A model generated the notes under the pieces. That model saw only the letters and a list, made by a program, of their open reading frames with translations, was not told where the DNA came from and searched no databases. A stretch of DNA of 64,000 nt from Halapricum desulfuricans (lineage in GTDB: Archaea > Halobacteriota > Halobacteria > Halobacteriales > Haloarculaceae), in assembly GCF_017094465.1 (NCBI RefSeq), contig NZ_CP064791.1:1240001-1304000 (forward strand). Direction: 5' to 3'. Positions within the stretch are counted from its first letter, which is position 1. The number at the start of each line of letters is the position of its first letter. This document shows, one piece after another, positions 1-7,846 of the stretch. The position numbers and the translations under genes were made by a program.

Positions 1-768
1 CAACCGTAGCGTCGCCGGTACGCTCGGGCGATCGGGAACGGCATCCGTCCCCGTGATTCCGCCGGTCCAGACGAATTGGTCGTACGGGACGGTCGAGCCG
101 TCTTCGAGATCGATGGTTGCCTCGTCGGCGCGGGTCACGCCTGCGCCAGTTCGGATATCGATCCCGCGATCGGTCAGCTCCTCGCGCAGTCCGCGGCGGA
201 GATCCGATGGGAACGACGGCGCGATCTTCGGGGCCTGTTCGAGTAGCGTGACCGTCGCGTCGGCGTCTTCTTCGCGTGCCAGCGCCGCGAGTTCGCCCGC
301 GGCCTGGATTCCCGAGAGGCCGGCTCCCCCGACGACAATTCGACCGTCCGCTTCGAACGCCTCGAAGGCGTCCGCGCGGATCTGTCGGGCGTGATCGACA
401 GTCCGAAGCGGTGTCGCGTGCTCGCGAACGCCGTCGAGACCGTAGAACGCGGTCTCGATACCGAGCGTGATCGCACCCGCGTCGTAGGTAACTGTCTCGC
501 CGCCGGCGAGCGTCGCTACCTGCCGCTCGGGATCGATATCGGTCACACGCTGCTGTCGGTGCCGTGCGCCGTCGAGAATCTCGGAGAAGGGGATCGTGAT
601 CGCCTCGGCCATGTCGGGTCGCCGAATGACGCGATGGACCTCGTGGCGCACGGTGTGTGTCGGGCTGTCGTCGAACAGGACGATCTCGTCGGTCGCCGGC
701 AGCCGTCGTTCGAGCCGTCGAACGAGCGGGAGACCGGCGTATCCGCCGCCGAAGACTGCGACTCGCAT
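1..768 (-). CDS. NDH-2-like FAD-dependent NAD(P)H oxidoreductase (partial, C-terminus off the left edge)
   Basis: The frame stays open to base 1, so only about 256 N-terminal residues are present. It starts MRVAVFGGGYAG with a dinucleotide-binding GxGxxG motif at residues 7-12 (FAD site) and has a second glycine motif, GGAGLSGIQ, near residues 147-155 (NAD(P)H site). This two-motif layout is that of type II NADH dehydrogenases and related pyridine-nucleotide disulfide oxidoreductases, which pass electrons from NADH to quinone at the membrane. No redox-active CxxxxC pair is visible after the first glycine motif, which favours the NDH-2 side of the family. The ATG at 766-768 was chosen because the FAD motif begins directly after it. 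The same frame stays open upstream to a TAA near 1024 without an ATG (see findings). The exact substrate is unknown. Confidence 0.8.
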   Translation of the reverse strand, partial: MRVAVFGGGYAGLPLVRRLERRLPATDEIVLFDDSPTHTVRHEVHRVIRRPDMAEAITIPFSEILDGARHRQQRVTDIDPERQVATLAGGETVTYDAGAITLGIETAFYGLDGVREHATPLRTVDHARQIRADAFEAFEADGRIVVGGAGLSGIQAAGELAALAREEDADATVTLLEQAPKIAPSFPSDLRRGLREELTDRGIDIRTGAGVTRADEATIDLEDGSTVPYDQFVWTGGITGTDAVPDRPSVPATLRL

Positions 769-1049
769 AAGCGGTGTTCGGGTCGGATCGACGTAAACGC
801 GTGGGTCGGCGATATGCCAGGGATGAATGGCTCTGGCAGTACTCCGGATCACTTCCGCCGAGAGACCGAGATCGGCGGAGGCCAGCGACACGGGAAACCG
901 AGCACGGCCGTCGCCATACCGACGAATCTCCAGCAAGCCCACCTCGACGACGAGCAACAGATCAAAGCCGTCGTCGAGTTCGCTCGACTGGACGATATCT
1001 CGGATCAATAACAAAGGACTGATTTATTCGCTCGTAGAATAACGTTGTA
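769..1049. other. Intergenic region between the flavoprotein and the trmB-like gene
   Basis: No gene with its own ATG is convincing here. The arginine-rich plus-strand frames do not look haloarchaeal. On the minus strand the flavoprotein frame stays open back to about 1024. A promoter-like A/T-rich stretch (tgatttattc, about 1019-1029) lies about 25 bases before the ATG of the plus-strand regulator at 1050. Confidence 0.5.
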
Positions 1050-2102
1050 ATGGCGTCAGACGACCTACTCTCGTCGCTGGAGCACATCGCCGAGCGGCTC
1101 GATTTCGGCGAGTACGAGGCGAAAGCATACCTGACGATCCTCGAACACGGCGAACTCACGGCCGCGGAGATCGCCGAATACACCGATATCCCCCAGCCGC
1201 GGGTGTACGACACGGTGCGGAGCCTCAGCGACAGCGGGCTGGTCGAACTTCGCGAGTCCCGACCGATGAAGGTGCTGGCGATCGACCCGCAGGAGGCGTT
1301 CGCCGACTATCGCGATTCGCTGTCGTCGCTCGTCACCGGGCTCAACGAGCGATACACGCAGCCGGCACGCGAGGCGGAGGGCGTCTCGCTGGTGAAGTCC
1401 CGGCCGACGATGCTGCGGTATCTCGAAGACGTGATCGAGTCAGCCGAGTACGAGCTGATGGTGTCGCTGACGCCCGACCTTCTCGAACGATATCACGAGA
1501 CGCTCGCGGACGTCCAGAGCAAGGGTGTCGCGGTCGAGATCCTCCTCTCGCCGGCCGCAGCGGTGCCGGGGCCCGACGAGTTCGATTACGTCGACGTCGC
1601 CACGACCGTCCGGACGCGCCGCGGCGTGACGACGCCGATCGTAGCTGTCGCCGACGGCGAGTACGCGATGTACGCGACCAGAGAAGGGATCGAAGGCGCG
1701 GAGGACCGCTACGGCGTGATCTTCAACCGTTCGGAACTGGGCTTTCTGCTATCGGGTTTCCTGAACACGGTCCTGTGGACCACGGCCGAAACGATCGTCG
1801 AAGAGCCCGTCGCGGACCAGTTCCCGCGTCGATACGGGACGATCCGCCGGTGCGTGTCGGATCTCGAACAACTAGAGGGAACGTACTACGCCTCGATCGA
1901 GGGCCGAGACGTGGAGACGGGCGAGCACACCCTGGTCGAAGGGAAAATCGTTGACGTGCTCTCGGAGAACAACTGGGTCGCGGCCTCGCTTGTCGTCGAC
2001 ACCGGCGATCGTGAACTCGAAATCGGCGGCCAGGTCGCTGCGCTGGAAGATATCGAGGCGCACGAAATCGTCATCGGTAGGGACGGGCCGCCCGGCGTGT
2101 GA
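1050..2102 (+). CDS. TrmB family transcriptional regulator
   Basis: This 350-residue protein has the TrmB two-domain layout. An N-terminal winged helix (about residues 15-80; LDFGEYEAKAYL, then EIAEYTDIPQPRVYDTV) is followed by a longer effector domain from about residue 110 to the end, with KSRPTMLRYLEDVIESAEY near the junction. The family includes sugar-responsive regulators of archaeal sugar transport and glycolysis genes, and the C-terminal half is the usual sugar-sensing part. The ligand here cannot be told from sequence. It is transcribed alone, away from the flavoprotein at its left and convergent with the lipoprotein gene at its right. An A/T-rich promoter lies about 25 bases before the ATG, suggesting a nearly leaderless mRNA. 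Confidence 0.88.
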   Translation: MASDDLLSSLEHIAERLDFGEYEAKAYLTILEHGELTAAEIAEYTDIPQPRVYDTVRSLSDSGLVELRESRPMKVLAIDPQEAFADYRDSLSSLVTGLNERYTQPAREAEGVSLVKSRPTMLRYLEDVIESAEYELMVSLTPDLLERYHETLADVQSKGVAVEILLSPAAAVPGPDEFDYVDVATTVRTRRGVTTPIVAVADGEYAMYATREGIEGAEDRYGVIFNRSELGFLLSGFLNTVLWTTAETIVEEPVADQFPRRYGTIRRCVSDLEQLEGTYYASIEGRDVETGEHTLVEGKIVDVLSENNWVAASLVVDTGDRELEIGGQVAALEDIEAHEIVIGRDGPPGV

Positions 2103-2124
2103 CGGCCAGAAGTAGGTCGGCCGA

Positions 2125-3240
2125 TCAGACAGTCGTCGTCCCGCTGCTCATCCCGAAGAGCATCAGCATCCCGATCAACTCGCCGACGTACTCCTCGGCG
2201 TAGGATTTCACCTCTTCGATGTCCTCCTCGTAGGACATCGTCGTCGTCTGGCCGGACGTTTCGACTTCCACGTCTTCGATGCGGGTCGCAAGTTCGTCCG
2301 AGGTGTCTTCCATGCGAGCCGCGGCATCGAGAGCGAACTCGATGTCGTCTGCGAGATCGCTTGCCGCATCGCCCGCCCACATGCTCGTTTCGACGCCGTA
2401 GGCGGAGTCGGTCTTGTAGACGCTGCCGGACATATACTCGATCTGCCCGACACTTTCGATCGTGATCTCGTCCGTGCTGAAGTCCTCCTCAGTGAGGGCG
2501 TCGTCCGGCACAACGGTCGCGAACGCCATGTGTCCGTCCGTCGTGTCGCTGTACAGCGTCGCTAACTCGCCAGCGATCGCATCGCCGTCGCCGTTCGACA
2601 CGTCGATGACGTCCTCGATGACCTCCGTCGGGCCGATGACGTATCGACCGTCCGAAAGGACGGCCATGCCGCCGTCGTCCGAATCCGGCGCCGAATAGAT
2701 CGTTTTCCCGCCGTATTCGGACTGCTCGAGTTCGCTGTCGCCGTCGGATTCGAGGAAGCCGATGAGTTCGTCTTCGGACCAGTCCGTCTCCATGACGACG
2801 CCGGCGTATTCCTCGTCGGTCCCGGACGACTCGACTTCCATGAACAGCAGGCCCTCGTTGAACCCCGTCGGATCGAGATCGGCCTCTTCGCGGGCCATCT
2901 CGATGGCGGACTCCACGTCCTGGGGGAACTCGCCTCCCTCGCCGAACTTCGCGAGTTCGCCCAGTGCCGTATTCACCACGTCCCGGAGGTCGTCATCGTC
3001 CAACATGGCCTGCATATCCACCGAGACGACGGCTCCCGCCTGCGCGGGTACGATACTACCGGGATTGAGCCCGCCGCTCGTCCCGGGCCCATCCCCAGTG
3101 GGTGTCTCGGTTCCGGTGGGCGTTCCGTCTTCACCGCTGTCACCGCCGCTACACCCCGCGAGCGAGCCGAGTGCGATGAATCCCGCCCCCGCCGCTCCCT
3201 TCTGCATGAGGCTCCGCCGAGTGAACTCTCTGGATGCCAT
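2125..3240 (-). CDS. Tat-exported lipoprotein of unknown function, iron-box promoter
   Basis: The 371-residue product begins MASREFTRRSLMQKG. The twin arginine (FTRRSLM), a hydrophobic stretch and the lipobox LAGC (Cys about residue 30) mark a haloarchaeal Tat lipoprotein anchored outside the membrane. A Thr/Gly/Pro-rich linker follows, then an acidic mature domain that I do not recognise. An ATG 26 codons further upstream is in frame, but it would bury the signal peptide and run through the promoter, so ATG 3240 is preferred. A degenerate copy of the TTTAGGC-N2-GCCTAAA operator lies 18-33 bases upstream. The divergent GT2 gene has a better copy. The link to iron is by promoter and neighbourhood only. 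Confidence 0.75.
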   Translation of the reverse strand: MASREFTRRSLMQKGAAGAGFIALGSLAGCSGGDSGEDGTPTGTETPTGDGPGTSGGLNPGSIVPAQAGAVVSVDMQAMLDDDDLRDVVNTALGELAKFGEGGEFPQDVESAIEMAREEADLDPTGFNEGLLFMEVESSGTDEEYAGVVMETDWSEDELIGFLESDGDSELEQSEYGGKTIYSAPDSDDGGMAVLSDGRYVIGPTEVIEDVIDVSNGDGDAIAGELATLYSDTTDGHMAFATVVPDDALTEEDFSTDEITIESVGQIEYMSGSVYKTDSAYGVETSMWAGDAASDLADDIEFALDAAARMEDTSDELATRIEDVEVETSGQTTTMSYEEDIEEVKSYAEEYVGELIGMLMLFGMSSGTTTV

Positions 3241-3257
3241 AGCTGTACTCTCGTATC

Positions 3258-3273
3258 TGTTGGCAAAGCTAAA
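3258..3273 (-). promoter_or_regulatory. Degenerate iron-box-like operator before the Tat lipoprotein gene
   Basis: On the minus strand it reads TTTAGCTTTGCCAACA. It keeps the TTTAG..nn.GCC frame of the operators at 10707, 11926 and 13001 but has two mismatches per half. An A/T-rich TATA-like stretch (ggttatttta in the minus sense, about 3272-3281) overlaps it, so it lies where a repressor could block initiation. It is weak by itself and gains weight from the stronger copies nearby. Confidence 0.4.
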
Positions 3274-3335
3274 ATAACCTCCGTCTCTCCGTTTAAACCC
3301 ACCGCGGGAACACGGCAATATATTCCGCTATATGT

Positions 3336-3351
3336 TTTTGGCAAGCCTAAA
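3336..3351 (+). promoter_or_regulatory. Iron-box-like operator before the GT2 gene
   Basis: TTTTGGCAAGCCTAAA matches the consensus TTTAGGC-N2-GCCTAAA with one mismatch. A TATA-like ctatatg lies just upstream (3328-3334), so the operator overlaps the region between TATA and the likely start site. It resembles DtxR/SirR/Idr-type metal-dependent repressor sites. The repressor gene is not in this window. Confidence 0.6.
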
Positions 3352-3382
3352 ACTCAAGACAGTCCGTCTCGAACGACGGGTA

Positions 3383-4066
3383 ATGAGTGCGTACACGTTT
3401 GAGGATGTCGCGGTCGTCATGGGGACGTACAACGAACAGCAGGCGATCGGAACAGTACTCGACGATATCGATCGCGTGACTGACGGGCAGGCGTCGATCG
3501 TCTGTGTGGACAGTTCCAGCGACCGGACTCCGGAGATCGCCCGCGAGAAGGGCGCGCGGGTCATCGAACAGGAACCCCAGGGGTATGGTGTCGCGGTCGA
3601 GCGCGCGCTTCGCGCGGCTGACCGACCGGTCGTGGTCACGACCGACTGTGACGACACCTATCCGATGGATCGGTTGCCCGATTTTCTGGACGCGATCAAC
3701 GACGGTGCCGACGTGGTCAGCGGCGACCGACTCTCCGGCGGCGCCGAGGCGATGCCAGGGTTCAACCGGCTGGGCAACCGCCTGTTCGCCGTGCTCGCGA
3801 GCCTGCTGATCGACCATCCCGTCCGCGATACGACGACCGGGATGCGCGCCTACCGGACGTCCGTCATCGAGGATATCGAGTGGACCGAGAACACCGGCCT
3901 CTCGGCGGAGTTGCTGTTGCGACCGCTGTCTCGGGGATACGACGTCCGCGAGATCGAGATCGAGTACGGCGAGCGGGCGGGCGAGACGACGCTGGATCCG
4001 ATCGCCGGCGGCGCCGAGATTGCCGGGTCGATTCTGCGCGTGGGCGTCCAGGAGCGACGCCGGTAG
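3383..4066 (+). CDS. GT2 family glycosyltransferase (dolichyl-phosphate mannose synthase-like)
   Basis: The 227-residue product has a single GT-A domain and no membrane helix. The N-terminal strand and loop VVMGTYNEQQAI bind the nucleotide, and the DCDD acidic motif (about residues 88-91, in VVTTDCDDTYPMD) is the metal and sugar-nucleotide site. The size fits soluble DPM1-like enzymes that charge a polyprenyl phosphate with one sugar at the cytoplasmic membrane face. A longer frame from 3332 would translate through the operator and TATA, so ATG 3383 (MSAYTFEDVAV) is chosen. An iron-box-like operator precedes it. The gene converges on the operon ending at 4075. Sugar donor and acceptor are unknown. 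Confidence 0.82.
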   Translation: MSAYTFEDVAVVMGTYNEQQAIGTVLDDIDRVTDGQASIVCVDSSSDRTPEIAREKGARVIEQEPQGYGVAVERALRAADRPVVVTTDCDDTYPMDRLPDFLDAINDGADVVSGDRLSGGAEAMPGFNRLGNRLFAVLASLLIDHPVRDTTTGMRAYRTSVIEDIEWTENTGLSAELLLRPLSRGYDVREIEIEYGERAGETTLDPIAGGAEIAGSILRVGVQERRR

Positions 4067-4074
4067 TGTAGCGC

Positions 4075-4668
4075 TCATCGCGGGCCGCGCTGGTAGCTGT
4101 CGAGACCCCCAGGGTGGCCTGGTGGGTTCTCGAGGCCGACGAGTTCGCCACCGGCCGGCGACGAATAGAAGGCAAAGAGCAGTTCGTTGAGCAGGTAATA
4201 CCGGACCTGTTCGCGCTCTGACCCTTCCGGGTCCGGAGCACTGTCGGCCAGTCCGTAGTCGTCGAAGACGGTCTGTCGGGTCGATCGGTCGAGCGCGGCG
4301 AACGGCCGGTCGTGCCAGTAACGGGCGTATTCGTCGATATTTCCGGCCGCCCGCTGCACGCCGTCGAGGTACGTCTGCCGATCCTGCACGCGACCCACGA
4401 CGTAGGTCTCGACGAACGACTCGACGCCCGACACGGACGCCGGATACAGGGCTTCCGCTGCGGCAACGACCGTCTCCCGCCAGGTGGGGTCGTCGTCGGA
4501 CCCGCGTCGGGGCGGCTCATCATCGAGTTCGTCCCATACCAGTGCGCCGAGCCCGCCGGCTCCGACGCCGGCCGCTCCGAGCGCGATCACCGCGTCCCGT
4601 CGCGTGAGGGTAGGGTTTCCGGTGTCGTCTTCCGCACTGTTCGCCTGCTCGTCCGTCTCGTTCCTCAT
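4075..4668 (-). CDS. Gluconate 2-dehydrogenase subunit 3-like Tat protein
   Basis: The 197-residue protein has a twin-arginine signal (TLTRRDAVIALGAAG, about residues 20-34), a hydrophobic segment, then a soluble domain of the gluconate-2-dehydrogenase subunit 3 type (ALYPASVSGVESFVETYV near residues 72-90; NELLFAFYSSPAGG near the end). These small subunits normally accompany a membrane-bound GMC or FAD sugar dehydrogenase. No such large subunit is present nearby. It is the last gene of the iron transporter operon, and its ATG overlaps the stop of the membrane glycosyltransferase by 4 bases (ATGA), so the two are probably translated together. Its role in an iron operon is unexplained. Confidence 0.72.
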   Translation of the reverse strand: MRNETDEQANSAEDDTGNPTLTRRDAVIALGAAGVGAGGLGALVWDELDDEPPRRGSDDDPTWRETVVAAAEALYPASVSGVESFVETYVVGRVQDRQTYLDGVQRAAGNIDEYARYWHDRPFAALDRSTRQTVFDDYGLADSAPDPEGSEREQVRYYLLNELLFAFYSSPAGGELVGLENPPGHPGGLDSYQRGPR

Positions 4669-6731
4669 TGCTTGGTCACCTCGAGAGTCGTATGCAGAGA
4701 CTGCCCCGGGCGCGTCTCGCCGGGCACGTACGCGGCGGCACCGTCACAGCGGTGGGCCAGCTCACACAACTGGAGACGCGGGGAAATCGCCCGCACGTCG
4801 CCGTCGCTCGCTTCGACCGGCATCGAGAGCGCGTAGCTGAACCCGGCCCCGGTCCCGTAGTCGACGAACAGTTCGAGTTCGAGCGTCTCCCGGCCGTCGA
4901 CGGTGACTTCCAGCGGCTCCGAAACATCGGGCCCCTCGAGCGTGGCGACACTCTCCGAGAGGTCGACAGTGACGTTCGTCGACGCTCCGTCTGCCGGGAC
5001 CGCGGTTCGGGCGTGGTCGTCGCTGCCTGCAAGCCGGATCGAGACGCTCTCGGCGTACTGGGGGAGCCCTGCACTGGCGGTGAGTGTCACCGCCTCGCCC
5101 TCGACCGCCCGAATCGGACGGAGCCGCGGCTCGACCGGCTCGCCAGCGGTCGGCGGCCACGGGTTCCGGAAGCTGTACCGGTAGAGCTGCCGGTCCTCGA
5201 ACGAATCGACCACTTCGAACGGCCGCTCTTCGAGAGCGTACACCGCCGGGCCGTCGTAGCCGGGATCGTTGCGGAGCGGCTGGAAAGGGTGGTTCAACCA
5301 CGGGCCGTAGGGCTGTGGTAGCAAGACCAGCGCGTCCTCGAAGGAGTGGTTCTCGAAGGGCCCGTAGGCGGCTTCGTAGTGGTCAGTTATCGCCTGATTC
5401 CGGTCGATCGGATCGGCCGCGGTCGTGACCGCTACGCCACCACCGACCGCGGCAACGACAGCAGCCAGCGCCATCGATACCGCAAGCGCCTGTCGGGGTT
5501 CGAACTGCCGGTTTAGCGCTGTCCACGTCCGCTGGCTGGCGGTCCGGATCGCCAGCGCCGCCAGCAGCGACAGCGGAACGAGCAGATCGAGGTGATAGTA
5601 CGGTCCCAGGTATGCGATCAGTCCGTCGCCGGACTCGGCGATGTCGCCCAGGATATTCAGCGTGCCCCAGAAGTACGCCTCGCCGACGGGCACGGAGACG
5701 GCGAGCCCGGTGACTGCGAGCCGCCGGGGCGTTCGGTTCCGGAGTACCACCGCGAGGCCGACGACCGCCGTGAGGACGCCGAGCAGGCCGGCCGGAGCCC
5801 AGTCTCTCGCGAACGTCTCCAGCGCGCGGGCGTTCGACCGCGCGGCGAGTTCGGGGGTGTATGCTATTTCCCGGCCGAGCAACTCGCGCGTGCCGAAGCC
5901 GACGCCGTCTCGCGGAGCGAACGCGTGATAGGGAAACTCCAGTGCGGAGCCAGTGACGGCGGCGTTGTATCCCAGCGCAGCGGCGACGCCGACCAGCCCG
6001 ACGGCCGCGACGGTCCCCTGACGGACCCACACGCCGCGCTCGCGGGTTCGCAGTGTCCACAGCGCGTGGAGGATGAACGGGACGGCAAACAGGACAGCTG
6101 TGTAGGGTCGGGCGAAAAACGCGAGCCCGATCGCACCGCCGGCGACGGCCGCCAGTCGGCGGCTCCCCATTCGATCGGCCCGGAGATACGCCAGTGCGAA
6201 CGCCAGGTTCAACAGCGTCGTCGGCGCGTACGGCAGAAAGGTTGCCGCGTTGATCAGAAACAGCGGCGACCCGAGCACGACGAGACCCGCGAGCAAGCCG
6301 GTCGGGCGATCGAACAGTTCCGCGCCCAGCCCAGCCATGAGGGCGACGATCCCCGCGCCGACGACCGCGAGCGTCATTCGCGGCACGCCGAGTGCGAGCC
6401 CCGGGGCGTACATCGCCGGGACCACCGGCGAGTACTTCGAGTACATCCCTCCGGGGCTCTCGACGAAGAACCACGGCCGGAACGCCTCCGGGACGGGTGG
6501 CCGGAGAAAGAGCTGTCCGTCGAGCAACATTCGGGCCTGCTGGAGGTAGACGCCCTCGTCGTGATTGAGCGAGTGATAAGGGAAGACGCGCGTGGCGATC
6601 AGAAAGACGACTGCCCCGGCGAGCAGCGCCAGCAGCCCGACTGCGACGCGCCAGCGCGTCTCCGGGTTACGCACTCGCTTCCGGAGGGACGCGGGCAGGC
6701 GCCGCATGAGGGCGTCCGGACCCGACATCAC
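4665..6731 (-). CDS. GT-C type multi-pass membrane glycosyltransferase (ArnT/PMT-like)
   Basis: The 688-residue protein has one helix near residues 28-48 followed by an exterior loop with acidic residues (NHDEGVYLQQARMLLDG, about 57-73). This is the metal/donor loop of GT-C enzymes that transfer sugars from a lipid-phosphate carrier outside the cell. Around ten more hydrophobic segments follow to about residue 450, then a soluble exterior domain of about 230 residues. The stop overlaps the next gene's ATG by 4 bases, and its own start overlaps the upstream ATPase stop by 4 bases. It is thus embedded in the iron ABC operon. The acceptor could be a lipid, a glycan or a surface protein, and the sequence does not decide. 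Confidence 0.75.
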   Translation of the reverse strand: MMSGPDALMRRLPASLRKRVRNPETRWRVAVGLLALLAGAVVFLIATRVFPYHSLNHDEGVYLQQARMLLDGQLFLRPPVPEAFRPWFFVESPGGMYSKYSPVVPAMYAPGLALGVPRMTLAVVGAGIVALMAGLGAELFDRPTGLLAGLVVLGSPLFLINAATFLPYAPTTLLNLAFALAYLRADRMGSRRLAAVAGGAIGLAFFARPYTAVLFAVPFILHALWTLRTRERGVWVRQGTVAAVGLVGVAAALGYNAAVTGSALEFPYHAFAPRDGVGFGTRELLGREIAYTPELAARSNARALETFARDWAPAGLLGVLTAVVGLAVVLRNRTPRRLAVTGLAVSVPVGEAYFWGTLNILGDIAESGDGLIAYLGPYYHLDLLVPLSLLAALAIRTASQRTWTALNRQFEPRQALAVSMALAAVVAAVGGGVAVTTAADPIDRNQAITDHYEAAYGPFENHSFEDALVLLPQPYGPWLNHPFQPLRNDPGYDGPAVYALEERPFEVVDSFEDRQLYRYSFRNPWPPTAGEPVEPRLRPIRAVEGEAVTLTASAGLPQYAESVSIRLAGSDDHARTAVPADGASTNVTVDLSESVATLEGPDVSEPLEVTVDGRETLELELFVDYGTGAGFSYALSMPVEASDGDVRAISPRLQLCELAHRCDGAAAYVPGETRPGQSLHTTLEVTKQ

Positions 6732-7846
6732 TCCCCGGGATACCAGGCCAGCGAGTGGTCGGCTTCGAGTTCGACACAGACCCGGGTTCCGTGGTCGAAC
6801 TCGGTCGCGTGGTTGTGCTGGCAGTGAACCACGTCGCCGGCGTCGAGTTCGACCCGGTAGACGAACGATGGGCCGGTGTACTGGCGGTGAACGACCTCGC
6901 CGTCGGTGCTTGCTCCGGGACAGGGGATCGCCCGGAGGTCGTCCGGGCGGACCAGCACCTCGATCTCGGCGCCGCGATACTCTTCGATCGAACCGTCGAG
7001 TTGCCGATCGTCGAGCAGTCCCAGTGACGTGTCGACGCCGCCCTCGACGACAGTCCCGGTGAGGAAACTCGCCTGGCCGAGGAAGCTCGCGACGAACCGC
7101 GATTCGGGATGGCCGAACACGTCCTCCGGGCGGCCGATCTGTTCGAGGCGCCCGTCGTTCATGATCGCGACGCGGTCGGAGATCGACAGCGCCTCTTCCT
7201 GGTCGTGGGTGACCGACACCGCCGTCACGCCCGCGGCCTTGAGGATCCGGCGGACCTCCTCGCGCATCTCCTCGCGCAGCCGCACGTCGAGATTCGAGAA
7301 CGGCTCGTCAAGCAACAGCACGTCCGGTTCCGGGGCGAGCGATCGGGCGAGCGCGACCCGCTGGCGCTCCCCGCCCGAGAGGCTCTCCGGACTCCGGTCG
7401 GCGTAGCCCTCGAGGTCGACGAGTTCGAGCAGCTCTTCGACGCGCTCGTCGGCCCCGTCTTCGAGCCCGAAGGCGACGTTCTCGCCGACGGTCAGATGCG
7501 GGAACAGGGCGTACTCCTGAAAGACCAGGCCGACGTCTCGCTGTTCGGGCGGCGTCGCGTCGCGAGCCCCGGCCACGCGTTCGTCGCCGATCGTGATCGT
7601 CCCCTCGGAAGGAGTCTCGAGCCCGGCGATCATCCGCAGCGTCGTCGTCTTGCCACAGCCGCTGGGTCCGAGCAGCGTCACAAGCTCACCTTCCCGAACG
7701 TCCAGCGAGACGCCGTCGACGGCCCGCTCGTCGCCGAAGCGTTTGGTCACGTCCGCCAGCGACAGGATCGGCTCGCCGAAGGAGTCGGTCTCGGGGGTCG
7801 GTTCGATGGACTGTTCGACCGTCGTAGTGAGATCATTCCTTGACAT
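6728..7846 (-). CDS. ABC transporter ATP-binding protein, Fe(III)/thiamine (FbpC-like) type
   Basis: The 372-residue ATPase has all nucleotide-binding motifs: Walker A GPSGCGKTT (about 60-68), signature LSGGERQRVALA, Walker B VLLLDEPFSNLD and the switch SVTHDQEEAL. A C-terminal TOBE-like regulatory domain (about 265-372) is typical of the FbpC/PotA/MalK group. It powers the permease encoded just upstream, whose gene overlaps it by 14 bases, and the substrate-binding protein before that. The set matches bacterial Fbp/Afu/Fut Fe(III) importers, and the operon's iron-box promoter supports iron as substrate. Thiamine or 2-aminoethylphosphonate relatives cannot be excluded by sequence. Confidence 0.88.
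   Translation of the reverse strand: MSRNDLTTTVEQSIEPTPETDSFGEPILSLADVTKRFGDERAVDGVSLDVREGELVTLLGPSGCGKTTTLRMIAGLETPSEGTITIGDERVAGARDATPPEQRDVGLVFQEYALFPHLTVGENVAFGLEDGADERVEELLELVDLEGYADRSPESLSGGERQRVALARSLAPEPDVLLLDEPFSNLDVRLREEMREEVRRILKAAGVTAVSVTHDQEEALSISDRVAIMNDGRLEQIGRPEDVFGHPESRFVASFLGQASFLTGTVVEGGVDTSLGLLDDRQLDGSIEEYRGAEIEVLVRPDDLRAIPCPGASTDGEVVHRQYTGPSFVYRVELDAGDVVHCQHNHATEFDHGTRVCVELEADHSLAWYPGE

Noticed and set aside
827-1042. 71-residue plus-strand frame before the trmB-like gene
   Set aside because: Basic and Ser-rich, runs through the likely promoter. No support as a gene.
5592-6827. 411-residue plus-strand frame
   Set aside because: It lies antisense to the GT-C glycosyltransferase gene and is Arg/Gln-rich without any recognisable motif. 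It is a GC-bias shadow.
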